Assembly (NCBI GenBank): GCA_947570505.1
Contig: CANOTH010000011.1
Location: 1-33,395, forward strand
Source: an uncultured Candidatus Saccharibacteria bacterium
Lineage (GTDB): Bacteria > Patescibacteriota > Saccharimonadia > Saccharimonadales > Saccharimonadaceae
Direction of reading: 5' to 3'
Length of the DNA stretch: 33,395 nt
Shown piece after piece: positions 23,847 to 32,081 of this stretch. The position numbers and the translations under genes were made by a program. Position 1 is the first letter of the stretch, and each line of letters starts with the position of its first letter. The notes beneath the pieces were generated by a model. That model was not told the origin of the DNA. It ran no database searches and worked only from the letters and a program-made list of their open reading frames with translations.

Positions 23847-25136
23847 ATGAATATTTCCAAAAGTTTAATGGCAATCCTCTTAGTTGCCACTCTTATGATT
23901 GGAGCTACCAGCATCAATAATGCAGCCTATGCTGCCGAAACCCGTGTTGGCGCCGATATAGTTACGACGGCAGATCCTGAACCAAGCCCAGAAACCAATA
24001 CTACAGATGAAGAAACGGATGAAGTCACTAATTCTGCAGATTTAGCAACTACTAGTGGCGATGAGGTCACGAATGAACAAACTAAAGCCATTGCCCCGCC
24101 TATGCCAGATGCCCTCAAGGCTAATTATGCCACTGCCCTCAAATCCATCAGTAGTCTCAACAAAGTCGAAGCGGTCAGTGCCGCCATCAATGATGTTGCC
24201 ACCAAGATTCCCAAATTTAAAGATCTCGTCGAAATTGAATATGCCATCCATCAAGTTAAAGGTTTCGCTGCTATCATTGTCATGGGCGACAGCACTATCG
24301 ACCACGGAGCTGCAGAAGACCAAACTACTACTGGCCCGACACCAAACAAATGGACATTAATCGATGAAGGTGAATTTGCTAGGAACCAGCTTATTACTGC
24401 CCTAGCTACCCAAAACGGCACCCTAAACGAGTCCAAGCAAACCGAACTTCAAAGTAAGACTTTTCTAGAACTCATCAATCTTGGTAAAGCCGACAGTCGT
24501 TATGTCGTCATCGTGCCTCCAGAAACCGATACGGGAAAACAGGACAATCGAGAAATTAACAGTGATCATGATTTCAGCGCACTAGTCGATAGCTGTCAAT
24601 CTCTTTATGATGAGGGTGTAGCCACTCTTAACAAATTACTTCCTGTCGTCGGTGCATCAACCGTAGGCATTAATAGTATGAATGGAGAATCTCTTGCCTC
24701 CTTAGCTACTTCGGTAGGAGAATATGACAAATACGGCTTTTTTGCCGCCAATTACGTCAAATCTGCCGATCTCTATGCAGCCTCTACTGATCATTATTGG
24801 GAACTATTCCCTAGCTATATCAATGCCAACCTCGCTTGGTTCCAGAACCAAGGCAAAGAAGTTAGTAACTATAATACTGATACCCTCACCGTCGCTTACG
24901 GTCGTGTGGTTGCTGCCGCCAAAGCCATCAACCCCGAATTTAATGTTGATCTGAGCAAAGTAACTACATTAAAAACTCTACCCACCTTACCCAATACTGG
25001 CTCTCTGCAAGATGGCGATAATTCCGCTTCAGTAATTGCACTCGCCCTTGGCGGTATTGCTGCTACGGTTACTCTAGGTGGTCTTGGTCTTACTGTTAAA
25101 AGGTTCTGCTTCAGCCCGCTGAAACGACGTCGCTAA
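23847..25136 (+). CDS. Secreted, LPXTG-like cell-wall-anchored surface protein
   Basis: 429 aa. A signal peptide covers residues 1-30 (hydrophobic core, then AYAA). A Thr/Glu/Asp-rich linker follows, then a ~300-residue domain I do not recognise. The C-terminus has LPNTG at about 381-385, an Ala/Gly/Leu helix and KRRR, i.e. a sortase sorting signal. Anchoring to the wall or the membrane is inferred. A consensus promoter and a good RBS suggest strong expression. Cassette 6 starts 67 nt after its stop in the same orientation, but it is out of contact with this ORF. Confidence 0.82.
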   Translation: MNISKSLMAILLVATLMIGATSINNAAYAAETRVGADIVTTADPEPSPETNTTDEETDEVTNSADLATTSGDEVTNEQTKAIAPPMPDALKANYATALKSISSLNKVEAVSAAINDVATKIPKFKDLVEIEYAIHQVKGFAAIIVMGDSTIDHGAAEDQTTTGPTPNKWTLIDEGEFARNQLITALATQNGTLNESKQTELQSKTFLELINLGKADSRYVVIVPPETDTGKQDNREINSDHDFSALVDSCQSLYDEGVATLNKLLPVVGASTVGINSMNGESLASLATSVGEYDKYGFFAANYVKSADLYAASTDHYWELFPSYINANLAWFQNQGKEVSNYNTDTLTVAYGRVVAAAKAINPEFNVDLSKVTTLKTLPTLPNTGSLQDGDNSASVIALALGGIAATVTLGGLGLTVKRFCFSPLKRRR

Positions 25137-25203
25137 CAATTGCGGCCAAGCTAATCAAGGTGTAGTAGTATGCCAAAACTGCTACACCTTTAGTATGAAT
25201 ATT

Positions 25204-25413
25204 TTCGTCCGTAGCGGGCATGTCGCTCTCAATACCGGCGCTATGAGGAACTTCGGTGTCAATGGCTACGATTGGTCTCGTATTGCTACTGTTCACGGGG
25301 CTGGTACCTGGGCTGCTAGAGCTTACTACCTCTACTTCCATCCTTCAGGTGTTTACCCGTCCAATAACAGTGCTCGTTGGCTCGGTTTCCCCGTCCGCTG
25401 TTTGGTATACTAA
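25204..25413 (+). repeat. Cassette 6: orphan FISUMP/DGR-like variable module
   Basis: Full length, FVRSGHVALNTGAMRNFG..WSR..GAGTWAARAYYLYFHPSGVYPSNNSARWLGFPVRCLVY then TAA. An ATG (25195) three codons earlier has no RBS. Its last 96 bp (25320-25415) are identical to those of cassette 8 (29059-29154), while the first half differs strongly. Confidence 0.88.
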
Positions 25414-25436
25414 TTCATATTGTTGCTGTTTCATGA

Positions 25437-25451
25437 TAAGGACCAGCGGAC
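25437..25451 (-). repeat. Weak inverted copy of the cassette end motif
   Basis: The minus strand reads GTCCGCTGGTCCTT. Only the first 8 bases match firmly. It lies 24 nt after cassette 6, inverted to it. The remaining 25452-25546 contains nothing recognisable. Confidence 0.3.
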
Positions 25452-25546
25452 AAAAAACCGCTCTACAATCACAAAGTGACCATAAAACGGCTAGAACTAA
25501 CGATTTACAGGAGTCAAACAACTAAAACCATCCTAATAATTCATCG

Positions 25547-25623
25547 TGGTGGGTCGCGAGGGATTCGAACCCCCGACTTCCTCGGTGTAAACGAGACACT
25601 CTAGCCAACTGAGTTAGCGACCC
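25547..25623 (-). tRNA. tRNA-Val (TAC)
   Basis: 77 nt with encoded CCA. The minus strand starts GGGTCGCTAACTCAGTTGG and ends GTTCGAATCCCTCGCGACCCACCA. The anticodon loop is TTTACAC, stem CTCG/CGAG. Confidence 0.95.
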
Positions 25624-25688
25624 ATCTCACACCAATCATTATATCAAACTTTCACCTAAATTCAAACATTTTATCATCACCTCTTTAC

Positions 25689-25901
25689 TTCGTCCGTAGC
25701 GGGAATGTCGACTTGAACTTCGGTTCTCTGAGGAACTCCGGTAGAACTGGCAACGATTGGTCTCGCTCAGCCGTGGCTTATGGGATTGGTACCTGGGCAG
25801 CTAATGCTTACTACCTCGCATTTGATCTCTCGACTGTCTACCCGTCCTACGGCCCGTACGGTCGTTCCTACGGTTTCCCCGTCCGCTGTTTGGTATACTA
25901 A
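25689..25901 (+). repeat. Cassette 7: orphan FISUMP/DGR-like variable module
   Basis: Full length, FVRSGNVDLNFGSLRNSGRTGNDWSRSAVAYGIGTWAANAYYLAFDLSTVYPSYGPYGRSYGFPVRCLVY summarised by VRSG, WSRS, GTWAANAYYL, GPYGRSYGFPVRC; stop TAA. No start within reach. It sits between tRNA-Val and the rpsT promoter. Confidence 0.88.
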
Positions 25902-26008
25902 GTAGGCGATTAATACCTCCTAATCTACAGTTCTGCGAAATAAAATAAGTCAATTCAAGACTTTCTACAAAATCCCCATTTCCCCTCTTTACATTTTCAA
26001 AAAAATTC

Positions 26009-26015
26009 GGTATAA
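26009..26015 (+). promoter_or_regulatory. -10 box of rpsT
   Basis: GGTATAAT, 46 nt before the start, with RBS CGAGGAAA. Confidence 0.55.
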
Positions 26016-26060
26016 TCATCTAAAGTAAATCAATCATTAACTAACTTCGAGGAAATTTTA

Positions 26061-26306
26061 ATGCCGATTATTAAATCCGCAAAGAAAGCTGCGCGCCAAG
26101 CTGAAAAACGCACTGCTCACAACCAACAAATCAAAAAAGATATTAAAGCCGCTCTAAAAGCCTTCAAAGATAACCCAGTCGCCGAGAACATGGCCAAAAT
26201 TCAATCTGAATACGACAAAGCCGTCAAAAAAGGCTTACTCAAGAAAAATACCGCTTCTCGCCGCAAAGCTTCCCTGGCTAAGTTTGCAAAAGCCGCCAAA
26301 GCTTAA
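26061..26306 (+). CDS. rpsT: 30S ribosomal protein S20
   Basis: 81 aa, Lys/Ala-rich, all helical. It opens MPIIKSAKKAARQAEKRTAHN, with the family's KRxRQ-x5-N-like pattern, and ends with KKNTASRRKASLAK. It binds 16S rRNA. The convergent neighbour is holA, a common rpsT companion in bacterial genomes. A strong terminator follows at 26331. Confidence 0.95.
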   Translation: MPIIKSAKKAARQAEKRTAHNQQIKKDIKAALKAFKDNPVAENMAKIQSEYDKAVKKGLLKKNTASRRKASLAKFAKAAKA

Positions 26307-26330
26307 ATCGACGACCTAGAACACAGATCA

Positions 26331-26362
26331 ATTAGCAGTACTCATATACTGCTAATTTTTTA
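26331..26362. terminator. Terminator between rpsT and holA
   Basis: ATTAGCAGTA-N6-TACTGCTAAT stem with a run of six T on the plus strand; it reaches the holA stop codon. Confidence 0.85.
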
Positions 26363-26980
26363 GCGACCAAAATCTCCTGATACCTCCAGTAAAAAAGCTT
26401 TCACCAACAACCAAGGCTCAATCGTGGTAGTCTTCATCTGTAAGTCCAGCTCGGCTAGGCGCTTCAATAACTCCCTCTCCTTTACACCCTGTTTAGTGGC
26501 AAACTTTTTCAAGCCCTGCGTTACCATCAAGCCAAAGAACATATACGGATCTTGGCTCTCTTGAATTTTCTCCACCATCTCTATCGCTCGTTTACCATCA
26601 CTCATAGCTGTATCTAAAATCCCAAACACTAAATTTGCCTCTGGTGGTTTCCTCAGAGCGAATTCCTTTATCTCCACACCCTTAGATTTAAGATTCTTGT
26701 AACCTGCCGACCGCTTATCAATCTTCGCTTCCCAAATCACCACCTCATGATCCGTATCCGCATATTCAGCGACTTTTTCCCATACTGCAGTATTTTCACT
26801 CAAATCTTTAATCAATATCTGACGTTTCTCCGTCTCAAACAATGAAGTCCCCCGAAAAATACTTGGTAAATCTATAAGGGTCAAATTTTCTCCATCAAAT
26901 ACCTCATAATTCGCATTTAGAGCCCGTTTTAAGGCCTTCTCAGCTCCAACCCGATCTTCACCCACAAAAACCCTAAGCAT
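26360..26980 (-). CDS. holA: DNA polymerase III delta subunit-like protein
   Basis: 206 aa, much shorter than E. coli HolA (343). It opens LRVFVGEDRVGAEKALKRAL, the family's nucleotide-binding-like start, then has a FRGTSLFETEKRQILIKDL segment (SLF..R..V-type HolA motif) and a C-terminal helical domain with an LMVTQGLKKFA-like collar region. Its role would be loading the beta clamp. The assignment rests on those motifs and on the rpsT neighbourhood. It starts 6 nt after mutM and is probably co-transcribed with it. Confidence 0.72.
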   Translation of the reverse strand: MLRVFVGEDRVGAEKALKRALNANYEVFDGENLTLIDLPSIFRGTSLFETEKRQILIKDLSENTAVWEKVAEYADTDHEVVIWEAKIDKRSAGYKNLKSKGVEIKEFALRKPPEANLVFGILDTAMSDGKRAIEMVEKIQESQDPYMFFGLMVTQGLKKFATKQGVKERELLKRLAELDLQMKTTTIEPWLLVKAFLLEVSGDFGR

Positions 26981-26986
26981 AAGCTC

Positions 26987-27895
26987 CTAGGCCCTCTCCG
27001 TGCCTTCTGAGGGCATTTTCTGACAAGTCGGACAGACATGAGTCCCCCTTCCAGCACACCGCGTTTTTTCAATTACCGAGCCACACTTATAGCACTTCTT
27101 ACCTTCCCGACGAAAGACTTGAGCAAATTTTTCCAGGTAATCCCCCGTCGTACCATCTGGACGCACGTAGGTCGCCATCGTCGATCCCCCCGATTCGATC
27201 GCCGCAGTCATAATTTTACAAGCCCCCTCCAAGATCTTCGCCACCTGCTCCTCAGTCAAAGCCCCTGCCATTGTAGCTGGATGCACCCCAGCATAGAACA
27301 ATGATTCATCCGCATAAATATTACCGAGTCCAGCAATGTTTTTTTGATCCAATAACACTGCCTTGATAGGTGCGCGCGCATGCCGACGGCATTTTTCGAA
27401 CAATTCACCAGGCTGCATCTCCCAAGGCTCTTTGCCGAGCTGAGCAATAAATTTATCCAATTCCACCTCTGTTGTAGGTAGCACCTTTACAAAACCAAAT
27501 TTTCGCTGATCGTTAAAAAATAGTTTCCCGTCACTGAACACAAAAATTACTCGAGTCTGAGAATTGGGCAATTCTGACGTAAAATTCTTGCTAGGATGCC
27601 CCGCGGCGAACTGGTTCTCTGTTTCTACAGATACTGTCTGTTCACTTAGACTTGCTCCCCTCCAAATTAGCTGCCCCGTCATTCTCAGATGAATCATCAA
27701 GGTAAAACCATTATCCAGATCTATTAACAAGGCTTTACCTCTGCGCCTTAGACCAATTGCCCTAGCCTCATTAACATCGGCCTCTGCTCCCTGAAATCCC
27801 TTATCTGACTTGACTTCAACCTGAACAATTTTTTTGTTCAAAATAAACGGCTTTAACCCTCTTTTTACAGTTTCTACCTCTGGTAACTCTGGCAT
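26987..27895 (-). CDS. mutM: Formamidopyrimidine-DNA glycosylase
   Basis: 302 aa. It excises oxidised purines and nicks DNA. The N-terminus MPELPEVETVKRGL supplies the catalytic Pro2 and Glu3, and RRRGKALLIDL has the conserved lysine near residue 57. The H2TH region shows NIAGLGNIYADE. The zinc finger is CYKCGSVIEK..C..C near the C-terminus. A ~20-residue insertion lies around 85-110. The minus strand reads TGATATAATGAGGGT, 3 nt, ATG, so the transcript starts at or within a few bases of the start codon. holA follows. Confidence 0.96.
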   Translation of the reverse strand: MPELPEVETVKRGLKPFILNKKIVQVEVKSDKGFQGAEADVNEARAIGLRRRGKALLIDLDNGFTLMIHLRMTGQLIWRGASLSEQTVSVETENQFAAGHPSKNFTSELPNSQTRVIFVFSDGKLFFNDQRKFGFVKVLPTTEVELDKFIAQLGKEPWEMQPGELFEKCRRHARAPIKAVLLDQKNIAGLGNIYADESLFYAGVHPATMAGALTEEQVAKILEGACKIMTAAIESGGSTMATYVRPDGTTGDYLEKFAQVFRREGKKCYKCGSVIEKTRCAGRGTHVCPTCQKMPSEGTERA

Positions 27896-27930
27896 AATAC
27901 CCTCATTATATCACACCTCTCAATCTATGC

Positions 27931-27936
27931 TATAAT
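27931..27936 (+). promoter_or_regulatory. -10 box directly before the GDPD-like gene
   Basis: TGCTATAAT, extended -10. The ATG at 27937 touches the box, whereas the ATG at 27943 is where transcription should begin, which argues for the second start and a leaderless mRNA. Confidence 0.7.
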
Positions 27937-27942
27937 ATGACT

Positions 27943-28860
27943 ATGAATGTCAAAACCAACAAAATCATTCTTCCTATCAGTATCAGCATAATCACATTGG
28001 CTCTTCTAGGTGGAATCTTTTATTTCGCTTCCAAGGCTCCCTGGATAAAAGCTCCAGAAAGCAGCACATCAGAAGAAATAGAAGATAGTAACGTACGTAA
28101 CTTCGACTACTCTTGGACTACAAATCCATACATCGCCCATGCCTTTGGGGGAATTTTAGGAGATACCTATACTAATTCTTATGAAGCTTTTTTGCTCAAT
28201 TATCAGCTCGGACACCGAGTCTTTGAGGTAGATTTTTTCATAACAAATGATGGTAAAACCGTCCTCGCACATGACGACGGGCACTGGCAAACCAATGCTA
28301 CTCTCCAAGCTGACGGTTACGTTCCGATTGATACTTCAAAATCCAGCGAATTCACTTATGATAATTTTATGTCTTCCCTGTGGTACGGCAAATATCACCC
28401 TGTCAACCTAGAAGAGCTATTTAAGCTAATGCAAAATTATCCGGATATCTATATCGTTACCGATACAAAATACACTGACAAGCAACACGTTCAAGACCAA
28501 TTTAGCGCCTTCTTGGAATCCGCAAAAAACATTGATAGCACCCTACTTGATCGTTTCGTAGTGCAAATCTATCATCCACAAATGTTGGATTGGGTCATGG
28601 AAGTCTACCCCTGGAGGTCCATCATCTACACTCTCTATGCCAATCCAAACTGGACCACAGAAAATGTTATCGAATTCTCTCAAAGTTCTGGTGTTAAATT
28701 CATTACTATTCCCAGCACTAGTCTCACCCCAGATAATATCAGCTCTTGGGAAGCTCAGGGTATCAAAATTGCTGTTCATACCATTAATAATTATGCCGAA
28801 GCTCAAAGATTTCACGGTCTGGGTGTATCCAATATCTACACTGATTTCCTAATCCCTTAA
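27943..28860 (+). CDS. Membrane-anchored glycerophosphodiester phosphodiesterase-like protein
   Basis: 305 aa from the ATG at 27943. A short basic start is followed by one membrane helix (about 7-28); the rest lies outside. The GDPD/PLC-type barrel is recognisable from NSYEAF, the metal motif EVDFFITNDGKTVLAHDD and later TDTKY and IYTLY/VKFITI strands. The first motif is HAFGG where HRG is usual, so the substrate may differ. Hydrolysis of glycerophosphodiesters from host or own lipids is possible. It is divergent from mutM. The stop lies 82 nt before cassette 8. Confidence 0.78.
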   Translation: MNVKTNKIILPISISIITLALLGGIFYFASKAPWIKAPESSTSEEIEDSNVRNFDYSWTTNPYIAHAFGGILGDTYTNSYEAFLLNYQLGHRVFEVDFFITNDGKTVLAHDDGHWQTNATLQADGYVPIDTSKSSEFTYDNFMSSLWYGKYHPVNLEELFKLMQNYPDIYIVTDTKYTDKQHVQDQFSAFLESAKNIDSTLLDRFVVQIYHPQMLDWVMEVYPWRSIIYTLYANPNWTTENVIEFSQSSGVKFITIPSTSLTPDNISSWEAQGIKIAVHTINNYAEAQRFHGLGVSNIYTDFLIP

Positions 28861-28942
28861 GCTAGCACCTATCTTGTGAAGAAAACTATCAATAGCACCA
28901 CCCTATTGCACCACAAGTTGGAGTCATCCCGCAAGTGTATAC

Positions 28943-29152
28943 TTCGTCCGTAGCGGGGGCATCGATCTTACTAATAGCGCTCTGAGGTCCTTCGGCATCA
29001 ATGGCCACGGTTGGTCTCATATCGCTACAGCTTACGGTACTGGCACCTGGAATGCTAAAGCTTACTACCTCTACTTCCATCCTTCAGGTGTTTACCCGTC
29101 CAATAACAGTGCTCGTTGGCTCGGTTTCCCCGTCCGCTGTTTGGTATACTAA
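28943..29152 (+). repeat. Cassette 8: orphan FISUMP/DGR-like variable module
   Basis: Full length, FVRSGGIDLTNSALRSFG..GWSH..GTGTWNAKAYYLYFHPSGVYPSNNSARWLGFPVRCLVY then TAA. No start codon is available. The 96 bp from 29059 are identical to cassette 6 although the first 115 bp are not. Confidence 0.88.
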
Positions 29153-29462
29153 TTAGAAATTAGTTAAAAGGCCAACCTAGCTTGACATTCACCTAAACTT
29201 TGATAAGCTTAAGTTATAAGGTTTTTTGAGTTGTCGTGAGACAACTCATTTTTTGACTATAATAGTAATCTTAACTATAATGATCAATTTCTTCAAAAGC
29301 TTCATCATAGCAAACCCTCCTTTCCCCACCAGTCGAAGGCGGAAGCCAAAAAGACTCTCTACACTCAGAAAAGATATCAAGCTAGCATTAGCCTAGTTCC
29401 TAGAGCAGCAAAAATCTCACAATTTTTGCAAGCATAATTGTGATATTTTAGTGATTTCACTG
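29153..29462. other. Intergenic region after cassette 8
   Basis: No gene. It holds a terminator-like 8-bp hairpin at 29228-29250 (GAGTTGTC/GACAACTC) with T6 on each side, two TATAAT-like boxes (about 29260 and 29276), and an AT-rich inverted repeat at about 29409-29450 (TCACAAT/ATTGTGA). Confidence 0.55.
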
Positions 29463-29485
29463 ACTAGTATTACCAAGCAGCGGAC
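29463..29485 (-). repeat. Inverted copy of the cassette end motif past polA
   Basis: On the minus strand this reads GTCCGCTGCTTGG then TAATACTAGT, one mismatch in 23 to the end of cassette 2. It lies 7 nt downstream of the polA stop. No cassette body is attached. Confidence 0.8.
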
Positions 29486-29492
29486 ATAGACC

Positions 29493-31961
29493 CTACAACT
29501 CTCCCCAATTCTTCCCCACTGACACATCCACCGCTAGCTTCACGGGCAATTCTGGCGCAACCGCTTCCATCTCCCGTTTCAAAATCTGCCCCACTTCATC
29601 TGCTAAATCTTCTTTGCACTCCACAATCACCGAATCATGCACCTGCATCACCATCTCAGTTCCTTGCGGCAAAACCCTGTCTAGTGTAATCATTGCCCGC
29701 TTCATCAAATCCGCCTCTGTTCCCTGGATTGGCATATTCTGCGCCGCCCTCTCCGCCGCTGTCCGAACAATAAAATTACTCGATTTCACATCCGGAGTTG
29801 GCCGCCGGCGACCAAACAAAGTCTCCACATAGCCCCTCTCTCTAGCTTCTTCCAAAATCCCCCCCAGATAATCCTTGATCGGTCTCCTCAGTTCAAAATA
29901 GTGCTCAATGAAGTCTTTCGCCTCATAATATTGCATATCCGCCGCCTCAGCCAACCCCCGAATACTCATACCATAGAGAATACCAAAATTAATCACCTTG
30001 GCTGCACGGCGCTGAGCCTTAGACACTTCCTCCATTGGCACCCCAAAAGCCTCTGAAGCAGTCTTCGTATGAATATCCACATCGTTATTAAAATCTTCAA
30101 TCAAATCTTGATCACCCGCAAGAGCCGCAGCCAGCCTCAATTCAAACTGCGAATAATCCGCGCTCACCAATACTTTACCTTCATCCGCCACGAACCCTTC
30201 ACGAATCCGCCTCCCCACCTCTGTTCGCACGGGGATATTTTGCAAATTCGGATTCGTCGAAGACAATCTCCCCGTCGCCGTCACATCTTGATTAAAAGTA
30301 GTATGCACTCGCCCATGAGTATCTGCTAGCTCTGGCAAAGGCGCAATATAGGTCGAAAGCAGCTTCGCCGCCTCACGATACTCCTTGATCGCCTTAATAA
30401 TCGGATGTTGGTCCTGCAACTTGTCCAATTCTTTAATCCCAGTCGAATACCCCCGCGCCGTCTTCTTAATTCCCTTAGTCGAAAGTGCCAACTTATTAAA
30501 CAACACGTCAGCCAGCTGCACCGGCGAATTTACATTAAACTCCGTGCCCGCCAACTCCCAGACTGTCCGCTCCTTCCCCGCCACTTCGCGCTCAAACTCC
30601 ACCTTCAAACGAGCAAAATACCCCCGATCAATCAACATCCCCCGCTTCTCCATCTTATAGAGTACCGGTATCAAAGGTAAATCAAACTCGCGATACACTA
30701 TATAAAGCTCCGTGCGCTTAGCGAACTCTGTCTTCTGCACCTCATAGGCTAAACACTCATCGCTTCGATCCACTTCCCTCATCAAAGGATTCAGCAAAAA
30801 TGCCGCCTGCCCCAAATCCCAATACTTTGTCCTCGTCAAAATCTGCTCCGCTACTTTCGCATTCTTGTGCATCAAATCTTTCACATTCCAACTCACCAAA
30901 GTCCCATCTGGTAATTCCCGTACAATCTCCAAAGTTTGCTGTCCATAATCTACCACTGGTGTTTTTATGCGCTTATGGCTCTTTGCCGACCCCCTAGCGG
31001 CCTTTTGCTTCCGAACCGCTGTGTCATGGCTATCCAAATCTTCTAAGCCTTCTAGACCCTCCTGCGTACCTCTAGCGGCATTTTCGCTAGCTTGTTCCTT
31101 TTGTACAGCCTTGAACTTGCGAATCAAGCTCCGAAATTCCAACTTCTCTAGTGCCGCTACAATACGATTTTGATTAATTTCGAGATCTGGCAAATCCTCT
31201 AACCTCACCGGTGCATCCGTCATAATCTTCGCAAGCTGATAAGACATCTTGGCACTCTCTTCCCCAGCAATCAATTTCTTCTGTACTGCGCCCGTAATCT
31301 CATCAATATGCTTATAAACCCCATCTACCGTACCATAAGCATTTAGTAGCTTCACCGCCGTTTTTTCACCAATTCCCGGCACCCCTGGAATATTATCCGA
31401 AGCATCACCCTTCAAAGCCTTCAAATCCAAAAATTGCGATTTTTTAATCCCATATTTCGCCTCTACCGCCGCCACGTCTAGCTCTTCAAGCTGTGTAAAG
31501 CCCTTCAAGATTCGGTACATTCTAGTATTGTCATCCACAATCTGCAACATATCGAGATCAGAAGAGACGATAAAAGTATCATAGTCACCTTCGTCATCCG
31601 CCTGCAAAGCCAAAGTTCCAATAATATCATCCGCCTCGTAATCCGCACACTCCACAAAATCCCAACCTAAGGCCTTCACTAAATCCTCTAAATATGGAAT
31701 TTGCGCATAGAAATCATCCCCAGGCTTCGTGCGCCCAGCCTTATAATCCGCATAAATTTTTCGCCGTTTCGAAACCGAGCTCTTCGCATCCCAAGCTACC
31801 ACCACCTTCGTTGGATCCAACTGTCGCACAATTTCCATCGCAATCGCCGCAAAACCATAAATCCCCCCAGTTGGCACACCTTCACTAGTGGCTAATGCCC
31901 CCATCGCATAATACCCACGATAAAAGACCGATTTTCCATCAATAATTACTAAGCGCTTCAT
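29493..31961 (-). CDS. polA: DNA polymerase I
   Basis: 822 aa from the ATG at 31961. The 5'-3' exonuclease domain comes first (IDGKSVFYRGYYA; ADYEADDIIGTL; DASDNIPGVPGIGEKTA). The middle ~150 residues lie where the 3'-5' exonuclease should be but lack the DxE and following acidic residues, so proofreading is probably absent. The polymerase domain has DYSQFELR (Asp602), the O helix RRAAKVINFGILYG, and QVHDS (Asp776). An ATG 36 nt upstream (31997) is upstream of the promoter. The minus strand reads TGGTATAATGAGGATATG, a -10 box ending 6 nt before the ATG: probably leaderless. Confidence 0.96.
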   Translation of the reverse strand: MKRLVIIDGKSVFYRGYYAMGALATSEGVPTGGIYGFAAIAMEIVRQLDPTKVVVAWDAKSSVSKRRKIYADYKAGRTKPGDDFYAQIPYLEDLVKALGWDFVECADYEADDIIGTLALQADDEGDYDTFIVSSDLDMLQIVDDNTRMYRILKGFTQLEELDVAAVEAKYGIKKSQFLDLKALKGDASDNIPGVPGIGEKTAVKLLNAYGTVDGVYKHIDEITGAVQKKLIAGEESAKMSYQLAKIMTDAPVRLEDLPDLEINQNRIVAALEKLEFRSLIRKFKAVQKEQASENAARGTQEGLEGLEDLDSHDTAVRKQKAARGSAKSHKRIKTPVVDYGQQTLEIVRELPDGTLVSWNVKDLMHKNAKVAEQILTRTKYWDLGQAAFLLNPLMREVDRSDECLAYEVQKTEFAKRTELYIVYREFDLPLIPVLYKMEKRGMLIDRGYFARLKVEFEREVAGKERTVWELAGTEFNVNSPVQLADVLFNKLALSTKGIKKTARGYSTGIKELDKLQDQHPIIKAIKEYREAAKLLSTYIAPLPELADTHGRVHTTFNQDVTATGRLSSTNPNLQNIPVRTEVGRRIREGFVADEGKVLVSADYSQFELRLAAALAGDQDLIEDFNNDVDIHTKTASEAFGVPMEEVSKAQRRAAKVINFGILYGMSIRGLAEAADMQYYEAKDFIEHYFELRRPIKDYLGGILEEARERGYVETLFGRRRPTPDVKSSNFIVRTAAERAAQNMPIQGTEADLMKRAMITLDRVLPQGTEMVMQVHDSVIVECKEDLADEVGQILKREMEAVAPELPVKLAVDVSVGKNWGEL

Positions 31962-32002
31962 ATCCTCATTATACCATCTCCCTAACCACGACCACAAATA
32001 TA

Positions 32003-32022
32003 GTTTGTTCGGTTTTTACAAC
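32003..32022 (-). promoter_or_regulatory. Weak GTTGT element near polA/kinase
   Basis: The minus strand reads GTTGTAAAAACCGAACAAAC, which matches the start of the comM-associated element (GTTGT-N2-AAA) but not its tail. It is in the divergent intergenic region. Confidence 0.3.
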
Positions 32023-32068
32023 ATACTACTGTACTATCGACAACTAACCAGGCCAGCTTTTACTATGT

Positions 32069-32074
32069 TATAAT
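32069..32074 (+). promoter_or_regulatory. Extended -10 box of the kinase gene
   Basis: TGTTATAAT, 7 nt before the ATG at 32082, so transcription probably starts at the start codon. Confidence 0.65.
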
Positions 32075-32081
32075 TAAACAT

